From NCBI GenBank assembly GCA_030054835.1, contig JASGVS010000021.1, positions 1 to 64,000 on the forward strand: a stretch of DNA of 64,000 bases, in the 5' to 3' direction. Below are positions 24,673-34,222 of the stretch, one piece after another. How positions within the stretch are numbered: position 1 is the first letter of the stretch; every line of letters begins with the position of its first letter. The notes beneath the pieces were generated by a model. It did not search any database and was not told the origin of the DNA. It saw only the letters and a list, made by a program, of their open reading frames with translations. The position numbers and the translations under genes are program-made. Source of the stretch: UBA3910 sp002391465 (lineage in GTDB: Bacteria > Bacillota > Limnochordia > Darwinibacteriales > Darwinibacteriaceae).

Positions 24673-26685
24673 CTAGGCAAAGCCCAGAAGCAAGCCGACG
24701 CGGTAAACCAAGACTGCGGCGAACCAGCCCAGGACGAAGGTATACACGGCACTAAAGGCCATCCATTTGGTGGAGCCCGTTTCCTTTTTGATGGTACCGA
24801 GCGTTGCCACACAGGGTGTGTAGAGCAGCGTCATCACCATAAAGGAAACGGCTGTAAGGGGTGTAAAGACAGAGCGAATGGCCTCAATCAATTCTACGCC
24901 ACTGTCCACCCCAGCATATACCATACCTAAAGTGGCTACTACCGATTCCTTAGCCGCAATACCTGAGAACAGGCCAACGGCTGCCTGCCAGGTGCCGAAG
25001 CCGGCTGGGCGGAAAATGGGGGCAACAAACGTGCCGATTCTGCCTAAAATGCTTGCGGGACCGTAAGGTTCCACGCCGGTGGGCAGTACAGCTAAGATCC
25101 AGAGCAAACTTACAACCGCAAAAATGACCGTTCCGGCCCGTACCAAAAAACCGGACACGTTATCCCACATGTTACGCAGCACATTGCGTAGGGTAGGTTT
25201 GCGGTAAGGGGGCAGCTCCAGGATAAAGTGGGAGACTTCACCCTTAAACAGCGTTGCACTGAACAGCTTGCCCATAAGAAGGGCCACAATAATACCTAGA
25301 CCGTAAACGGAAAACATAACTAGACCACCGTGCTCCGGGAAAAACGCCCCGATAAAGACCAGATAAATGGGTATCTTTGCCCCACAGGACATGAAGGGGT
25401 TAATCAAGATGGCGATCATCCTGTCCTTCTTATTCTCCAGGGTGCGGGTAGCCATTACCCCCGGCACGTTACAGCCGAAGCCCACCAGCATGGAGATGAA
25501 GCTTTTACCCTGCAGCCCCACTGCACGCATTATGTTATCCATAACATAGGCGGCCCGGGCCATATACCCGCTGTCCTCTAAAAAACCCATGAGCATATAC
25601 AAAACTACGATTAATGGTACAAACTCCACTACCGCACCGAGACCGGCAAACACACCTTCAGAAAGGAAAGAAATAAGCCACTCAGGTGCACCCATTGTGG
25701 ATAGTCCGCCCGTCACAAACTCGCCTAAAACCCCAATCCACCCTGCCACTATCCCGCCGAGCAGTTCTTCACCAATGGCAAAGGTGAGCTGAAACACGCC
25801 CAGCATGATCAGGGCGAAAATGGGCAGGCCGAAGTATTTATGGGTCACGATTTTATCGATCTTATCAGTCAAAGTTGGCACAGCCTCATCGGGCCGGCAG
25901 ACCGTATCCGCTGTTACTTCACTGATAAACCTGTACCTATAATCTACAATTTCCAGCTGATACTGCTCCGCCCGAGGTTTGAGTTCACTCAGGAAAGCGG
26001 CGAGCTCCTGGGAGGATTTGAGCACCTCGTTTTCCTGCATGAGCCGCTCCGCGTATCCATCGCCCTCCAACAGCTGAAGAGCAAGCCACTGCCGGGGATA
26101 GTCGAGCCTCAGGCCGTCTAATAGATCCTGCAGTCTAGCCAGCTTGCCATCTAGGTCTTCTCCGTAGGTAATATGGGGGCGGCCGTTTAAAGGCGCGTTA
26201 ATCAAGTCCGCAGCCGTGTCAAGGAGTATATCTATTCCCTTACGCCGGGAGGCTACGGTGGGTACAACAGGTACTCCCAGTCTTTCTGAGATGCCAGCCA
26301 GATCGACTTTGATCTGCTTTGCTTCCGCCTCATCAACCATATTCAAGGCCAGAACGACCTTGACGTTCATCTCCAGGAGCTGGGTAGTAAGGTATAAGTT
26401 CCGTTCAATATTAGTGGCGTCAACTACGTTGATCACCACATCCGCCCCTTGGCTGAGGATGAATTCCCGGGCGATCCTCTCGTCTTCTGCGTACGCCCCT
26501 AGGCTGTACGTGCCGGGCAGGTCAACGATCTCATACTCAACCCCTCCGTGGCGAACATAACCCACCTTTTTCTCCACCGTCACGCCGGGCCAGTTGCCCA
26601 CATGGTGGTTAGAGCCGGTTAGGGCGTTAAAGAGTGTTGTTTTGCCGCTGTTTGGATTACCTACTAAGGCAATCGTCTTGCTCAT
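24673..26685 (-). CDS. feoB: Ferrous iron transporter FeoB
   Basis: A 670-residue inner-membrane Fe2+ transporter. The N-terminal G domain shows G1 GNPNSGKT (8-15), the switch region HHVGNWPGVTVEKK and G3 DLPGT. A guanine-dissociation-inhibitor-like helical region follows (about 165-270), and then the membrane domain with two Gate motifs, the second including FGCNVPGVMATRTL. Full length for the family. It sits between feoA and the FeoC-like gene, downstream of a Fur box, so it is expected to be induced by iron limitation. Confidence 0.97.
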   Translation of the reverse strand: MSKTIALVGNPNSGKTTLFNALTGSNHHVGNWPGVTVEKKVGYVRHGGVEYEIVDLPGTYSLGAYAEDERIAREFILSQGADVVINVVDATNIERNLYLTTQLLEMNVKVVLALNMVDEAEAKQIKVDLAGISERLGVPVVPTVASRRKGIDILLDTAADLINAPLNGRPHITYGEDLDGKLARLQDLLDGLRLDYPRQWLALQLLEGDGYAERLMQENEVLKSSQELAAFLSELKPRAEQYQLEIVDYRYRFISEVTADTVCRPDEAVPTLTDKIDKIVTHKYFGLPIFALIMLGVFQLTFAIGEELLGGIVAGWIGVLGEFVTGGLSTMGAPEWLISFLSEGVFAGLGAVVEFVPLIVVLYMLMGFLEDSGYMARAAYVMDNIMRAVGLQGKSFISMLVGFGCNVPGVMATRTLENKKDRMIAILINPFMSCGAKIPIYLVFIGAFFPEHGGLVMFSVYGLGIIVALLMGKLFSATLFKGEVSHFILELPPYRKPTLRNVLRNMWDNVSGFLVRAGTVIFAVVSLLWILAVLPTGVEPYGPASILGRIGTFVAPIFRPAGFGTWQAAVGLFSGIAAKESVVATLGMVYAGVDSGVELIEAIRSVFTPLTAVSFMVMTLLYTPCVATLGTIKKETGSTKWMAFSAVYTFVLGWFAAVLVYRVGLLLGFA

Positions 26686-26698
26686 CCTGTTTCCTCCC

Positions 26699-26935
26699 CT
26701 ACAACCGCTCCAATTTCTTTACCAGCATTTTCTCGGCCAAACCCCGACCTAAAGCAATTTTGTTCCCTTCCAGAGCAACAATTAAAGGTCCGAAGTCATT
26801 TTTCATGACCCGCACCTGAGCACCAGTGTTAAAACCCATTTCATAAAGGCGTTTTGTAGCATTTGCCCCCGCCGCTATTCTCTGCACTCTGCCACATTCA
26901 CCTGCTGCTAAGTCTACTAACGATCTGAGCTCCAT
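26699..26935 (-). CDS. feoA: FeoA, SH3-like accessory protein of FeoB
   Basis: A 78-residue cytoplasmic protein with the FeoA fold; the core is RLYEMGFNTGAQVRVMKND and the C-terminus is IALGRGLAEKMLVKKL. The ATG at 26935 gives the normal family length; an in-frame ATG at 26965 would add ten residues but lies in the leader beyond the GGGAGGG. FeoA interacts with FeoB and supports transport. First gene of the operon, with the Fur box about 40 bases upstream. Confidence 0.93.
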   Translation of the reverse strand: MELRSLVDLAAGECGRVQRIAAGANATKRLYEMGFNTGAQVRVMKNDFGPLIVALEGNKIALGRGLAEKMLVKKLERL

Positions 26936-26974
26936 GGAAAAGAAGACCCTCCCCGCCGCACCCATAAATGACTG

Positions 26975-26993
26975 AAAATGATTCTCATAGTCA
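26975..26993 (-). promoter_or_regulatory. Fur box upstream of feoABC
   Basis: GAAAATGATTCTCATAGTC matches 15 of 19 positions of the classical Fur consensus GATAATGATTATCATTATC. It lies just downstream of a TATAAT (minus strand, 26999-27004), where a bound repressor would block transcription. Confidence 0.85.
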
Positions 26994-26998
26994 TGATA

Positions 26999-27023
26999 TT
27001 ATAGACACGCCCAGCCTGTCAAG
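26999..27023 (-). promoter_or_regulatory. Probable feo promoter
   Basis: Minus strand TTGACA (27018-27023) and TATAAT (26999-27004) are both perfect hexamers, but the spacer is only 13 bases. TAATAT at 26997-27002 would give 15. Exact elements are uncertain, though the position next to the Fur box supports a promoter here. Confidence 0.5.
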
Positions 27024-27177
27024 CCCAGCTCTACTGGATTTGCGATTATTTTCTCTAATGCCGTTGTCCGGGCCACTGCGTTTACGACTTCCGCCTTGGC
27101 CCCCCTTCCTTTTAGAAGGAAATCATTAATTCAAAAAGAATAAGGTAATTGTTAAAAACTTTACGGAGGTGATGCAA

Positions 27178-29250
27178 ATGCGTATTCAAAGCCATCCCAT
27201 CCTGGAAGCCCCAACCGGCCGCGAGGTCACCTTCACGTTTGACGGCCAAACGCTCACAGGACGCAAAGGAGAGATGGTCTCATCCGCTTTATTTGCCAAC
27301 GGCATCCGCACTTTTTCCATTCATAAAGCAGAAGATGCCCCCCAGGGTATTTTTTGTGCCGATGGCCAGTGTGCCCAATGTACTGTAGTAATCGACGGCG
27401 TGCCGGTGAAAAGCTGCGTCACACCTCTGCGGGAAGGGATGGAGATTCAAACGCTCGTCCATGACCCTGAACTCCCTGCAGATGACGAATGGCGCCCATC
27501 CTACCGGCCGGAGGAGCTTTCCTGCCAGGTTTTGATCGTGGGCGGCGGACCCTCAGGTATTACAGCCGCTTTGGAACTGGCTGGGCTCGGCGTTTCAGTT
27601 ATTCTGGTAGACGACAAGGACAGGCTGGGAGGCAAACTCGTCCTCCAAACCCACAAGTTCTTCGGATCCATGGCGGACTGCTACGCCGGTACCAGGGGTA
27701 CTGACATTGCCCGCATCTTGGAAGAAGAGGCGCGCAGCCATGAGAACATCACCACCCTGACCAACGCCACTGCCGCCGCCATTTTCAGCGATAAAAAGGC
27801 AGGCGTATACATTAACCAAGAGAAATACATTCACATAGCCTTTGAGGCCCTAATGGTCTCCACCGGCGCCAGGGAACGTTCCCTGGTCTTCCCCGGTAAC
27901 GACCTGCCCGGCGTATTTGGCGCAGGTGCCTTCCAGACCTTAGTGAACAGAGACTTGGTCAAATCATCCAACCGAGTGCTTATTGTAGGGTGTGGAAATG
28001 TGGGCTTAATTGCGGCCTACCACGCCCTGCAGGCAGGTATCTCGGTGGTTGGTATAATTGATATCGCCTCCGAAGTAACCGGTTACAAAGTACACGCCGA
28101 CAAAATCAAACGCATGGGCGTACCCATCTACCTGAACCACACCATTTTGGGGGTTACGGGCGATGGGAAGGTGGAAAAGGCCACCATTGCCCAGGTGGAT
28201 GAAGACTGGAACCCCATCGCAGAAACGGCCAAGACGTTCGCAGTTGATACTGTGCTCATCGCAGTGGGCCTTTCTTCCGCCGATGAATTTTTCAAGCTGG
28301 GTGAACAGGGCGGTTTCCCGGTTATGAAAGCGGGCGATGCGGAAGAAATCGCAGAGGCATCATCGGCCATGATCGGCGGCAGGGTTGCGGGGCGGAAAAT
28401 GGCCCAAACCCTTGGGGTGGAAACAACTATCCCAGCTGAGTGGCTGGAAAAGGCGGAAATTCTCAAGAGCCCACCGGGTCAAACATTTGCCCGGAGCCAC
28501 AGCCTGCCGGAAGGGGATGGCTGGGAGCCCATTATCCACTGCTACCAGGAAATTCCCTGCAATCCGTGTACCACCGTCTGCCCTTACGATTCCATTCAAC
28601 TCAGGGGCGAGACAGGTACCATCATGGACCTCCCCTATTTCTCCGGCAAGTGTATTGGCTGCGGTCAGTGCCTTTTGATCTGCCCTGGCCTGGCCATCAC
28701 CCTTGTGCGGAGGTCCAAAAACGAAGGGTATGCGGAAGTGATGCTGCCCCATGAATACAACCACCGCTTTGAAGCGGGAGAAGAAGTCCCCCTGCGGGAT
28801 CAGGATGGTAGTTCCCTGACTGTGGGTAAAGTACTGCGCACCCGCTTCAGTAAAAAACACCGGACCCATGTGATCACAGTGGAAGTGCCGGAAGAGTTGG
28901 CTGTAAATGTAGCCGGGATCTTGGTCCAAGCAGAAGGGGTAACGGAGCCCTTACCCGAAGCAAACCTTACCTTTCTGCCTGATAACGCCATCGTCTGCCG
29001 CTGCGAGCGGATCAGCCTGGGCGAAATTAAAGAGTTCATTAAAGAAAACCGGGTGAATGATCTCAATCAGTTGAAAATACCGCGGGTGGCCATGGGTGCC
29101 TGCGGTGGTAAGACGTGTCTCGATCTCCTCCCCCGTGTTCTGGCGGAGGCGGGTGTGGACAGGGATAAAATTCGTCCGGCAGTGATCCGCCCCTTGGCTG
29201 TGGAAGTACCTATGAAAGCGATTGCTAATCAAGGCGGTGAAGACAGGTGA
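27178..29250 (+). CDS. Proline dehydrogenase-like alpha subunit: 2Fe-2S / FAD-NAD(P) / 4Fe-4S / BFD-like fusion
   Basis: About 690 residues; ATG 27178, spaced 7 bases from ACGGAGGTG. Domains in order: an N-terminal 2Fe-2S ferredoxin (Cys60, 65, 68, 80); a pyridine-nucleotide-disulphide-type oxidoreductase with VLIVGGGPSGITAA (FAD) and VLIVGCGNVGLIAA (second nucleotide site); an 8-cysteine ferredoxin-like segment (CNPCTTVCP, then CIGCGQCLLICP); and a C-terminal BFD-type Cys motif (CRCERI, then GACGGKTC). This matches large subunits of sarcosine oxidase, hydrogen cyanide synthase and dye-linked proline dehydrogenases, here with extra clusters. It overlaps the beta subunit gene. With P5C dehydrogenase downstream, L- or D-proline is the most likely substrate. 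Confidence 0.82.
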   Translation: MRIQSHPILEAPTGREVTFTFDGQTLTGRKGEMVSSALFANGIRTFSIHKAEDAPQGIFCADGQCAQCTVVIDGVPVKSCVTPLREGMEIQTLVHDPELPADDEWRPSYRPEELSCQVLIVGGGPSGITAALELAGLGVSVILVDDKDRLGGKLVLQTHKFFGSMADCYAGTRGTDIARILEEEARSHENITTLTNATAAAIFSDKKAGVYINQEKYIHIAFEALMVSTGARERSLVFPGNDLPGVFGAGAFQTLVNRDLVKSSNRVLIVGCGNVGLIAAYHALQAGISVVGIIDIASEVTGYKVHADKIKRMGVPIYLNHTILGVTGDGKVEKATIAQVDEDWNPIAETAKTFAVDTVLIAVGLSSADEFFKLGEQGGFPVMKAGDAEEIAEASSAMIGGRVAGRKMAQTLGVETTIPAEWLEKAEILKSPPGQTFARSHSLPEGDGWEPIIHCYQEIPCNPCTTVCPYDSIQLRGETGTIMDLPYFSGKCIGCGQCLLICPGLAITLVRRSKNEGYAEVMLPHEYNHRFEAGEEVPLRDQDGSSLTVGKVLRTRFSKKHRTHVITVEVPEELAVNVAGILVQAEGVTEPLPEANLTFLPDNAIVCRCERISLGEIKEFIKENRVNDLNQLKIPRVAMGACGGKTCLDLLPRVLAEAGVDRDKIRPAVIRPLAVEVPMKAIANQGGEDR

Positions 29251-30392
29251 AGACTTACGATGTGGTAATTATCGGTGCCGGTAGTGTGGGACTCCCCGTT
29301 GCCTACAGTTTGGGTGCAAGGGGCCTCAAAGTGGCTGTCCTGGACAAAAGAGCTTCTGTGGGGCAGGGTGAAAACAAGGCGGCTATTGGGGGAATCCGCG
29401 CCACCCACTCAGACCGGGCTAAGATCAAGATCGGTCAAGCGTCCCTTGATTTCGTCCGCAGGCTGAAGCCGGAATTTGGTTATGATGTGGACTTCATTGA
29501 AGGGGGCTACCTCTTCCCCGCCTATGACCCCAAAATCGCCGAGAATCTGAAAGGCCTCCTGCCCATCCAGAAAAGCTTTGGCTTGGAAATTGACTGGATT
29601 GGGCCGGAAGAGGTGAGGGAGAGAGTACCGGGAATTCGTGCCGAAGGTCTTTTAGGCGGCACGTTCTCGCCCAAAGACGGCCACCTCTGCTCCCTCAAAT
29701 TGGCAGGTGCCTTTTACCGTATGGCCCTTAAGGCAGGGGTAGAGTTTTTCTTCGAGACAGAGGTCACAGATATTAAGGTGGCAAACGGCAAGGTAACCCA
29801 CGTGGCTACCAATGGCACTACATTTAGTGCAGGCTGCGTTGTTAACGCTGCAGGCGCAGCCGGGCGGGACATTGCCCTTTTGGTGGGTACCGATCTACCC
29901 GTTTACCCGGACTCACACGAGGCCGGCGTTACCGAGCCTGTTAAACGGTTTATGCTGCCCATGATCGTGGATATAGCCCCCGACGAAAACTCTGACAACT
30001 ACTATTTCTACCAAAGCATGGCGGGCAACATCATCTTCTGTATTACCCCCAGGCCCCAGCGGTGGGGTAGGGATCGCCGCTCCACTTCAGAGTTTTTGCC
30101 CATGGTGATCCCCCGTATGCTGAATTTGTATCCTAGGCTCCGCAACCTGAAGGTGCGGCGCACCTGGGGTGGGCTCTATCCCATGACGCCCGATGCCAAA
30201 CCAATCGTGGGCTTTGATCGGGATGTGGAAGGCCTTTTCCACGCGGTGGGTATGTGCGGCCAGGGCCTGATGCTTGGGCCGGGACTGGCGGAAATAGCGG
30301 CTGAGGCCATAACAGAAGGGAAAGAACAACCCGAGATATTTGAAGATCTATCTCCCTATCGTGATTTCAGCGGTGAGGAACTTCTGCAGTAA
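29247..30392 (+). CDS. FAD-dependent amino acid dehydrogenase beta subunit (DAO/sarcosine oxidase-beta type)
   Basis: A 381-residue flavoprotein starting with GTG overlapping the alpha stop (GTGA). The N-terminal dinucleotide motif is VVIIGAGSVGLPVAYSLG. The DAO-family second motif and C-terminal flavin contact are at FHAVGMCGQGLMLGPGLAE. It should hold the amine oxidation site and pass electrons to the alpha subunit's FAD and iron-sulphur centres. Co-occurrence with alpha and P5C dehydrogenase points to proline, giving 1-pyrroline-5-carboxylate; glycine, sarcosine or hydroxyproline are alternatives. Confidence 0.82.
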   Translation: MKTYDVVIIGAGSVGLPVAYSLGARGLKVAVLDKRASVGQGENKAAIGGIRATHSDRAKIKIGQASLDFVRRLKPEFGYDVDFIEGGYLFPAYDPKIAENLKGLLPIQKSFGLEIDWIGPEEVRERVPGIRAEGLLGGTFSPKDGHLCSLKLAGAFYRMALKAGVEFFFETEVTDIKVANGKVTHVATNGTTFSAGCVVNAAGAAGRDIALLVGTDLPVYPDSHEAGVTEPVKRFMLPMIVDIAPDENSDNYYFYQSMAGNIIFCITPRPQRWGRDRRSTSEFLPMVIPRMLNLYPRLRNLKVRRTWGGLYPMTPDAKPIVGFDRDVEGLFHAVGMCGQGLMLGPGLAEIAAEAITEGKEQPEIFEDLSPYRDFSGEELLQ

Positions 30393-30416
30393 AATAATCA
30401 AGGAGAGGTGATCGTT

Positions 30417-32048
30417 GTGTTAAACGGAATTCCGATCATGCCCCGCCCCAAAAACGAACCCGTTTTTGGTTATGGGCCGGGCAGCCCGGAGCGGGCAAAG
30501 CTGAAAGCAGCCCTGGCTGAGCTGAGCAGCAGGGAACTGGAAATCCCCTTGGTGATCGGTGGTAAAGAGGTCCGAACTGGGAAAATGGGCGACTGCGTCA
30601 TGCCCCATGCCCACCAGCACCGCTTAGCCACGTATCACCAGGCTGGACCAGAGGAAGTGGAAGCGGCCATTGAAGCGGCTTTGGCAGCCAGGCAGGAATG
30701 GGCTAACATGCCCTGGGAGCAGCGGGCCGGTATTTTCATGAAGGCAGCAGAAATCCTGTCTAATGAAAAACGCTATCTGCTCAACGCAGCCACCATGCTC
30801 GGCGTCAGTAAAACACCTGTCCAAGCCGAAATCGACTCTGCCTGCGAGCTGATCGACTTCTGGCGTTTCAACGTATCTTATATGGAAGACATTTATCGGC
30901 AGCAGCCCAACTCCACTCCCTTGAGCTGGAACCGCCTGGAGCATAGGGGCCTAGAGGGCTTTATCTTTGCCGTTACTCCCTTTAACTTTACAGCCATTGC
31001 GGGCAATCTACCCACCGCTCCGGCTATGATGGGCAACACTGTGGTCTGGAAGCCGGCTTCTTCTGCCGTTTATCCCGCTTACCATGTCCTTAAGATTCTA
31101 GAAGAAGCGGGACTCCCTCCCGGCGTAATCAACTTCATACCCGGGCCAGGCAGCGTAGTGGGTGATTTGGTAATCAAGCACCCTGATTTGGCAGGTATCC
31201 ATTTTACGGGCAGTACTGAAGTGTTCCAGAATATGTGGCAGAGTGTGGGCCACAACATCCACAACTACAAGACCTATCCCCGTATCGTAGGTGAAACGGG
31301 CGGTAAGGACTTCGTCTTTGCCCACAGCAGCGCAGATGTCCCTGCCCTGACGGTAGCACTGGTCAGGGGCGCTTTTGAGTTCCAGGGTCAGAAATGCTCC
31401 GCCGCTTCCCGGGCTTACATCCCCAGAAGCATTTGGCCGGAGCTGAAGGAGCGCCTCATTGCCATGACAGAGGAACTGACAATTGGCGATGTCCGGGATT
31501 TCACCAACTTCATGGGTGCGGTGATCGATCGCAGTGCCTTTAATAGGATCGTGTCTTACATCGAATACGCTAAACAGTCGCCTGAGGCAGAAATACTTGT
31601 TGGTGGTACCTATGACTATTCCGTTGGTTATTTTATCGACCCCACCATTGTGGTAACAACTAATCCAAAAATGAAGTTGATGGAAGAAGAGATCTTCGGG
31701 CCTGTCCTAACCATCTATGTCTACGAAGACGACAAGCTCGCTGAAACGCTCGAGCTCTGCGACAAGACCTCACCCTACGGCCTAACAGGGGCAATCTTTG
31801 CCCAGGATAGAAGGGCAATCGTTTACATGACAGATGCCCTACGGGAGGCAGCCGGTAACTTCTACATCAACGACAAACCAACCGGTGCAGTTGTGGGCCA
31901 ACAGCCCTTCGGCGGTGCCCGTGCCTCTGGCACAAACGACAAAGCAGGCAGTATGTTCAATCTTCTCAGGTGGGTTTCCCAGCGGGCTATTAAGGAGAAC
32001 CTCTTGCCGCCTACCTGCTACCGTTACCCATACCTAGATGAAGAATAG
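30417..32048 (+). CDS. 1-pyrroline-5-carboxylate (L-glutamate gamma-semialdehyde) dehydrogenase
   Basis: About 543 residues of the aldehyde dehydrogenase superfamily. It oxidises glutamate semialdehyde to glutamate with NAD+, the second step of proline breakdown. GTG 30417 follows AAGGAGAGG by 8 bases. Catalytic residues are visible: Glu in GETGGKD and Cys in FQGQKCSAASR; the NAD region is HFTGSTEVF. The opening (LVIGGKEVRTG, MPHAHQHRLATYHQAGPEE) resembles the group 1 enzymes close to mitochondrial ALDH4A1 rather than the PutA domain. Third gene of the proposed proline operon; a terminator follows. Confidence 0.9.
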   Translation: MLNGIPIMPRPKNEPVFGYGPGSPERAKLKAALAELSSRELEIPLVIGGKEVRTGKMGDCVMPHAHQHRLATYHQAGPEEVEAAIEAALAARQEWANMPWEQRAGIFMKAAEILSNEKRYLLNAATMLGVSKTPVQAEIDSACELIDFWRFNVSYMEDIYRQQPNSTPLSWNRLEHRGLEGFIFAVTPFNFTAIAGNLPTAPAMMGNTVVWKPASSAVYPAYHVLKILEEAGLPPGVINFIPGPGSVVGDLVIKHPDLAGIHFTGSTEVFQNMWQSVGHNIHNYKTYPRIVGETGGKDFVFAHSSADVPALTVALVRGAFEFQGQKCSAASRAYIPRSIWPELKERLIAMTEELTIGDVRDFTNFMGAVIDRSAFNRIVSYIEYAKQSPEAEILVGGTYDYSVGYFIDPTIVVTTNPKMKLMEEEIFGPVLTIYVYEDDKLAETLELCDKTSPYGLTGAIFAQDRRAIVYMTDALREAAGNFYINDKPTGAVVGQQPFGGARASGTNDKAGSMFNLLRWVSQRAIKENLLPPTCYRYPYLDEE

Positions 32049-32064
32049 ATTCGACACAAACAGT

Positions 32065-32095
32065 GGGCCTGTACTAGCGACAGGCCCCTTTTTTT
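32065..32095 (+). terminator. Terminator of the proline catabolism operon
   Basis: GGGCCTGT / ACAGGCCC stem with a seven-base loop, followed by TTTTTTT. Confidence 0.92.
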
Positions 32096-32117
32096 AGATG
32101 GAGGAAGGAGAAGACTG

Positions 32118-32912
32118 ATGCTGTTTGGAGCAAGTACCATGACGTTTTTCCGCCGCCCAATTCTAGAAGCACTAGAGGCCGTTTTCCGCTGCGGTTTCGA
32201 TTACGCGGAGATTTGGGTCGATCACGCCTGGGATGAACGGCAGGGAGCAGATAACGAAGCGATCCGCCGTCAATTAGAGCGCTTGGGCTTGAGGGCAACT
32301 GTCCACTGCCCCATCTTGGACATAAACATCACCAGTGCCAACCGGGGGATCCGGCGGGAGTCGGTCCGCCAGAACCTACTGACGATAGACTTCGCCCGGG
32401 AAGTTGGCGCCCAACTAGTAGTAATCCATCCGGGAAGCAGGTTTTCAGTGCGAGAATCCCTTGAGGCCCACTGGGATTACCAGATCCAATCAATAAAGGA
32501 GATACTAGCTTACGCCGAAGAGCAAGGGGTCATGGCAGCGGTGGAGAACATGGACAGCGGCAAAGAGGTTGTTTCGGTTAAAAATGACGAAGATCTCAAA
32601 CGCCTTTTCACTTTGTGCGAAAGGGAAAATGGGCTGGTCACATTGGACACAACCCATCTCGGTACGACGGAAAAGGTGTTAGAATTCATCGACGCCCTAG
32701 GCAGCCAAATAGCCCATCTACACCTCAGTGATGCGCTAGGGGATAAGATGCACCTCCGCCTGGGAGAAGGCAATCTAGACTTAAGGGCAGTAGCTAAGCA
32801 GCTCCAGACAGCAGGTTACACCGGAGTCTGCTCCTTAGAGTGTTTTGTCCCCAATGATGAAGGAATGCTCAAAAACGAGCTGGCAAAAGCGCGTGAGCTG
32901 TTCTCTGCCTAA
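32118..32912 (+). CDS. Sugar phosphate isomerase/epimerase-like TIM-barrel protein
   Basis: A 264-residue member of the xylose-isomerase-like TIM barrel group. Metal-ligand-bearing segments are visible: VIHPGSRF, the Glu in AAVENMDSG, the Asp and His in TLDTTHLG, HLHLSDA and the Glu in CSLECF. Such proteins isomerise or epimerise sugars or inositol derivatives, or act as AP endonuclease-like enzymes; the substrate is not predictable. GGAGGAAGGAG precedes the ATG. Its stop overlaps the stop of the convergent EAL-HDOD gene by three bases. Confidence 0.85.
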   Translation: MLFGASTMTFFRRPILEALEAVFRCGFDYAEIWVDHAWDERQGADNEAIRRQLERLGLRATVHCPILDINITSANRGIRRESVRQNLLTIDFAREVGAQLVVIHPGSRFSVRESLEAHWDYQIQSIKEILAYAEEQGVMAAVENMDSGKEVVSVKNDEDLKRLFTLCERENGLVTLDTTHLGTTEKVLEFIDALGSQIAHLHLSDALGDKMHLRLGEGNLDLRAVAKQLQTAGYTGVCSLECFVPNDEGMLKNELAKARELFSA

Positions 32913-34117
32913 GCGGCACTGGCGGCCGACCACTGGACCGCCTCGAGGTATGCTTCCGTAAGCACTCGAGGCGCCAAAGCAAGGGCAGCTGCCTGGTCCT
33001 CAATTCCCCGCCATCTGCCCTTTTCGTAGGCCAACACCACTTCCCATAGGTCTTGGAAGGGTCCGGTGCCGTAAATGAGCAGCTCCTGCATGGGAGCGGG
33101 TGCAGCTATTTCCTCTAAAATGTCTGGCATGGGCTTTTGCAACAGGACATCCAGCAGAGAAAAAAGCCCGGCTAGAAACAGCATTCCCTGGTAAGGACGC
33201 CATTTTGTCCGGGCTGCTAACAGCTCAATAAACCTGGCTCTAACCATAGAAGTTACCACCGCGATTCCCGGTTTGGTTACACTGATCCGCCGCAGGGCAA
33301 CTAAAGACACCCATTTCCTGATCTCGCGTTCGCCTAAATAAACAAGGGCGTGTTTGATCGAAGTAATAGTCTCCCGCTTGGCAAAGGCGGCAGAGTTGAC
33401 AAGTCTGATTAGGCTGTAAGAGAGGGAGACATCGCGGGAGATAATTTCAGCTAGCTCGTCAAAGTCAAACTCGGGCTCATTCACTTTGCTGATTAACCTA
33501 AGGCAGCTGATTTGGAGAGGATCGAGTTTTTTCGCTGTGACAATTTCCGGCCTGCTGAAGAAGTAGCCCTGAAAGAGGCGGAAACCTATATCCCGTGTAA
33601 GGCGGAACTGATCCCAGGTTTCGACCTTTTCGGCCAGTAGTGTGTAACGCTTATCCTTCAGGGATTGGATAAACTTCACCAAAGCGTTACCTTCCACAGC
33701 CTGCAGGTCGATTTTGATAATATCCGCCAAATCGAGGAGGGGCATGAGGTTTTCTTGAAAGGCAAAGTCATCGAGGGCGAGTTTGTAACCTGCCTCCTTC
33801 AAACGGCGGCAATTCTGCACCGTGTTTTCATCGGCTACGACTGTTTCTAAGATCTCAATCACCAAATTCTCCGCAGGAAAGAGGGTGGCAATTTCCCTTT
33901 GCAGCAGGGCTGTGGAGAAATTGATGAAGGCGGGCTTGCCGTCAGTTAAACTGCTCAGCCCCAAGTTTTGGAAGGTATCGACAATTACTTCCGTGGAAGC
34001 TTCGTCGGCATTAACACCTGTGTAATGGTTGGTGAAGCCGCTGCGGTAAAACAGTTCATAACCGAAAACATTCAAATTGGCATCTAGAATCGGTTGGCGG
34101 GCCAGAAATACTGTCAT
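32909..34117 (-). CDS. EAL-HDOD (YuxH-type) signalling protein
   Basis: A 402-residue cytoplasmic protein. The N-terminal EAL-like domain (about 1-200) begins with the family phrase FLARQPILDANLNVFGYELF. It retains NFS, EILE, LDDF and KIDL, but the EAL motif is YEL; such domains are often catalytically inactive c-di-GMP sensors. The C-terminal HDOD domain spans about 205-390 (LIRLVNSAAFA, IKHALVYLGEREIRKWV). YuxH-type proteins are linked to motility and c-di-GMP networks. Likely part of the same signalling network as the EAL protein at 16593-18833. Confidence 0.88.
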   Translation of the reverse strand: MTVFLARQPILDANLNVFGYELFYRSGFTNHYTGVNADEASTEVIVDTFQNLGLSSLTDGKPAFINFSTALLQREIATLFPAENLVIEILETVVADENTVQNCRRLKEAGYKLALDDFAFQENLMPLLDLADIIKIDLQAVEGNALVKFIQSLKDKRYTLLAEKVETWDQFRLTRDIGFRLFQGYFFSRPEIVTAKKLDPLQISCLRLISKVNEPEFDFDELAEIISRDVSLSYSLIRLVNSAAFAKRETITSIKHALVYLGEREIRKWVSLVALRRISVTKPGIAVVTSMVRARFIELLAARTKWRPYQGMLFLAGLFSLLDVLLQKPMPDILEEIAAPAPMQELLIYGTGPFQDLWEVVLAYEKGRWRGIEDQAAALALAPRVLTEAYLEAVQWSAASAA

Positions 34118-34222
34118 TCATTTCACCCATTATCACCATTTGATACATTTGGTGTATTGTTATGAATGTTGATTCTGCCCCCGAACATCTTTCTCCTCCA
34201 AACCACCCCGTCCAAACACAAC

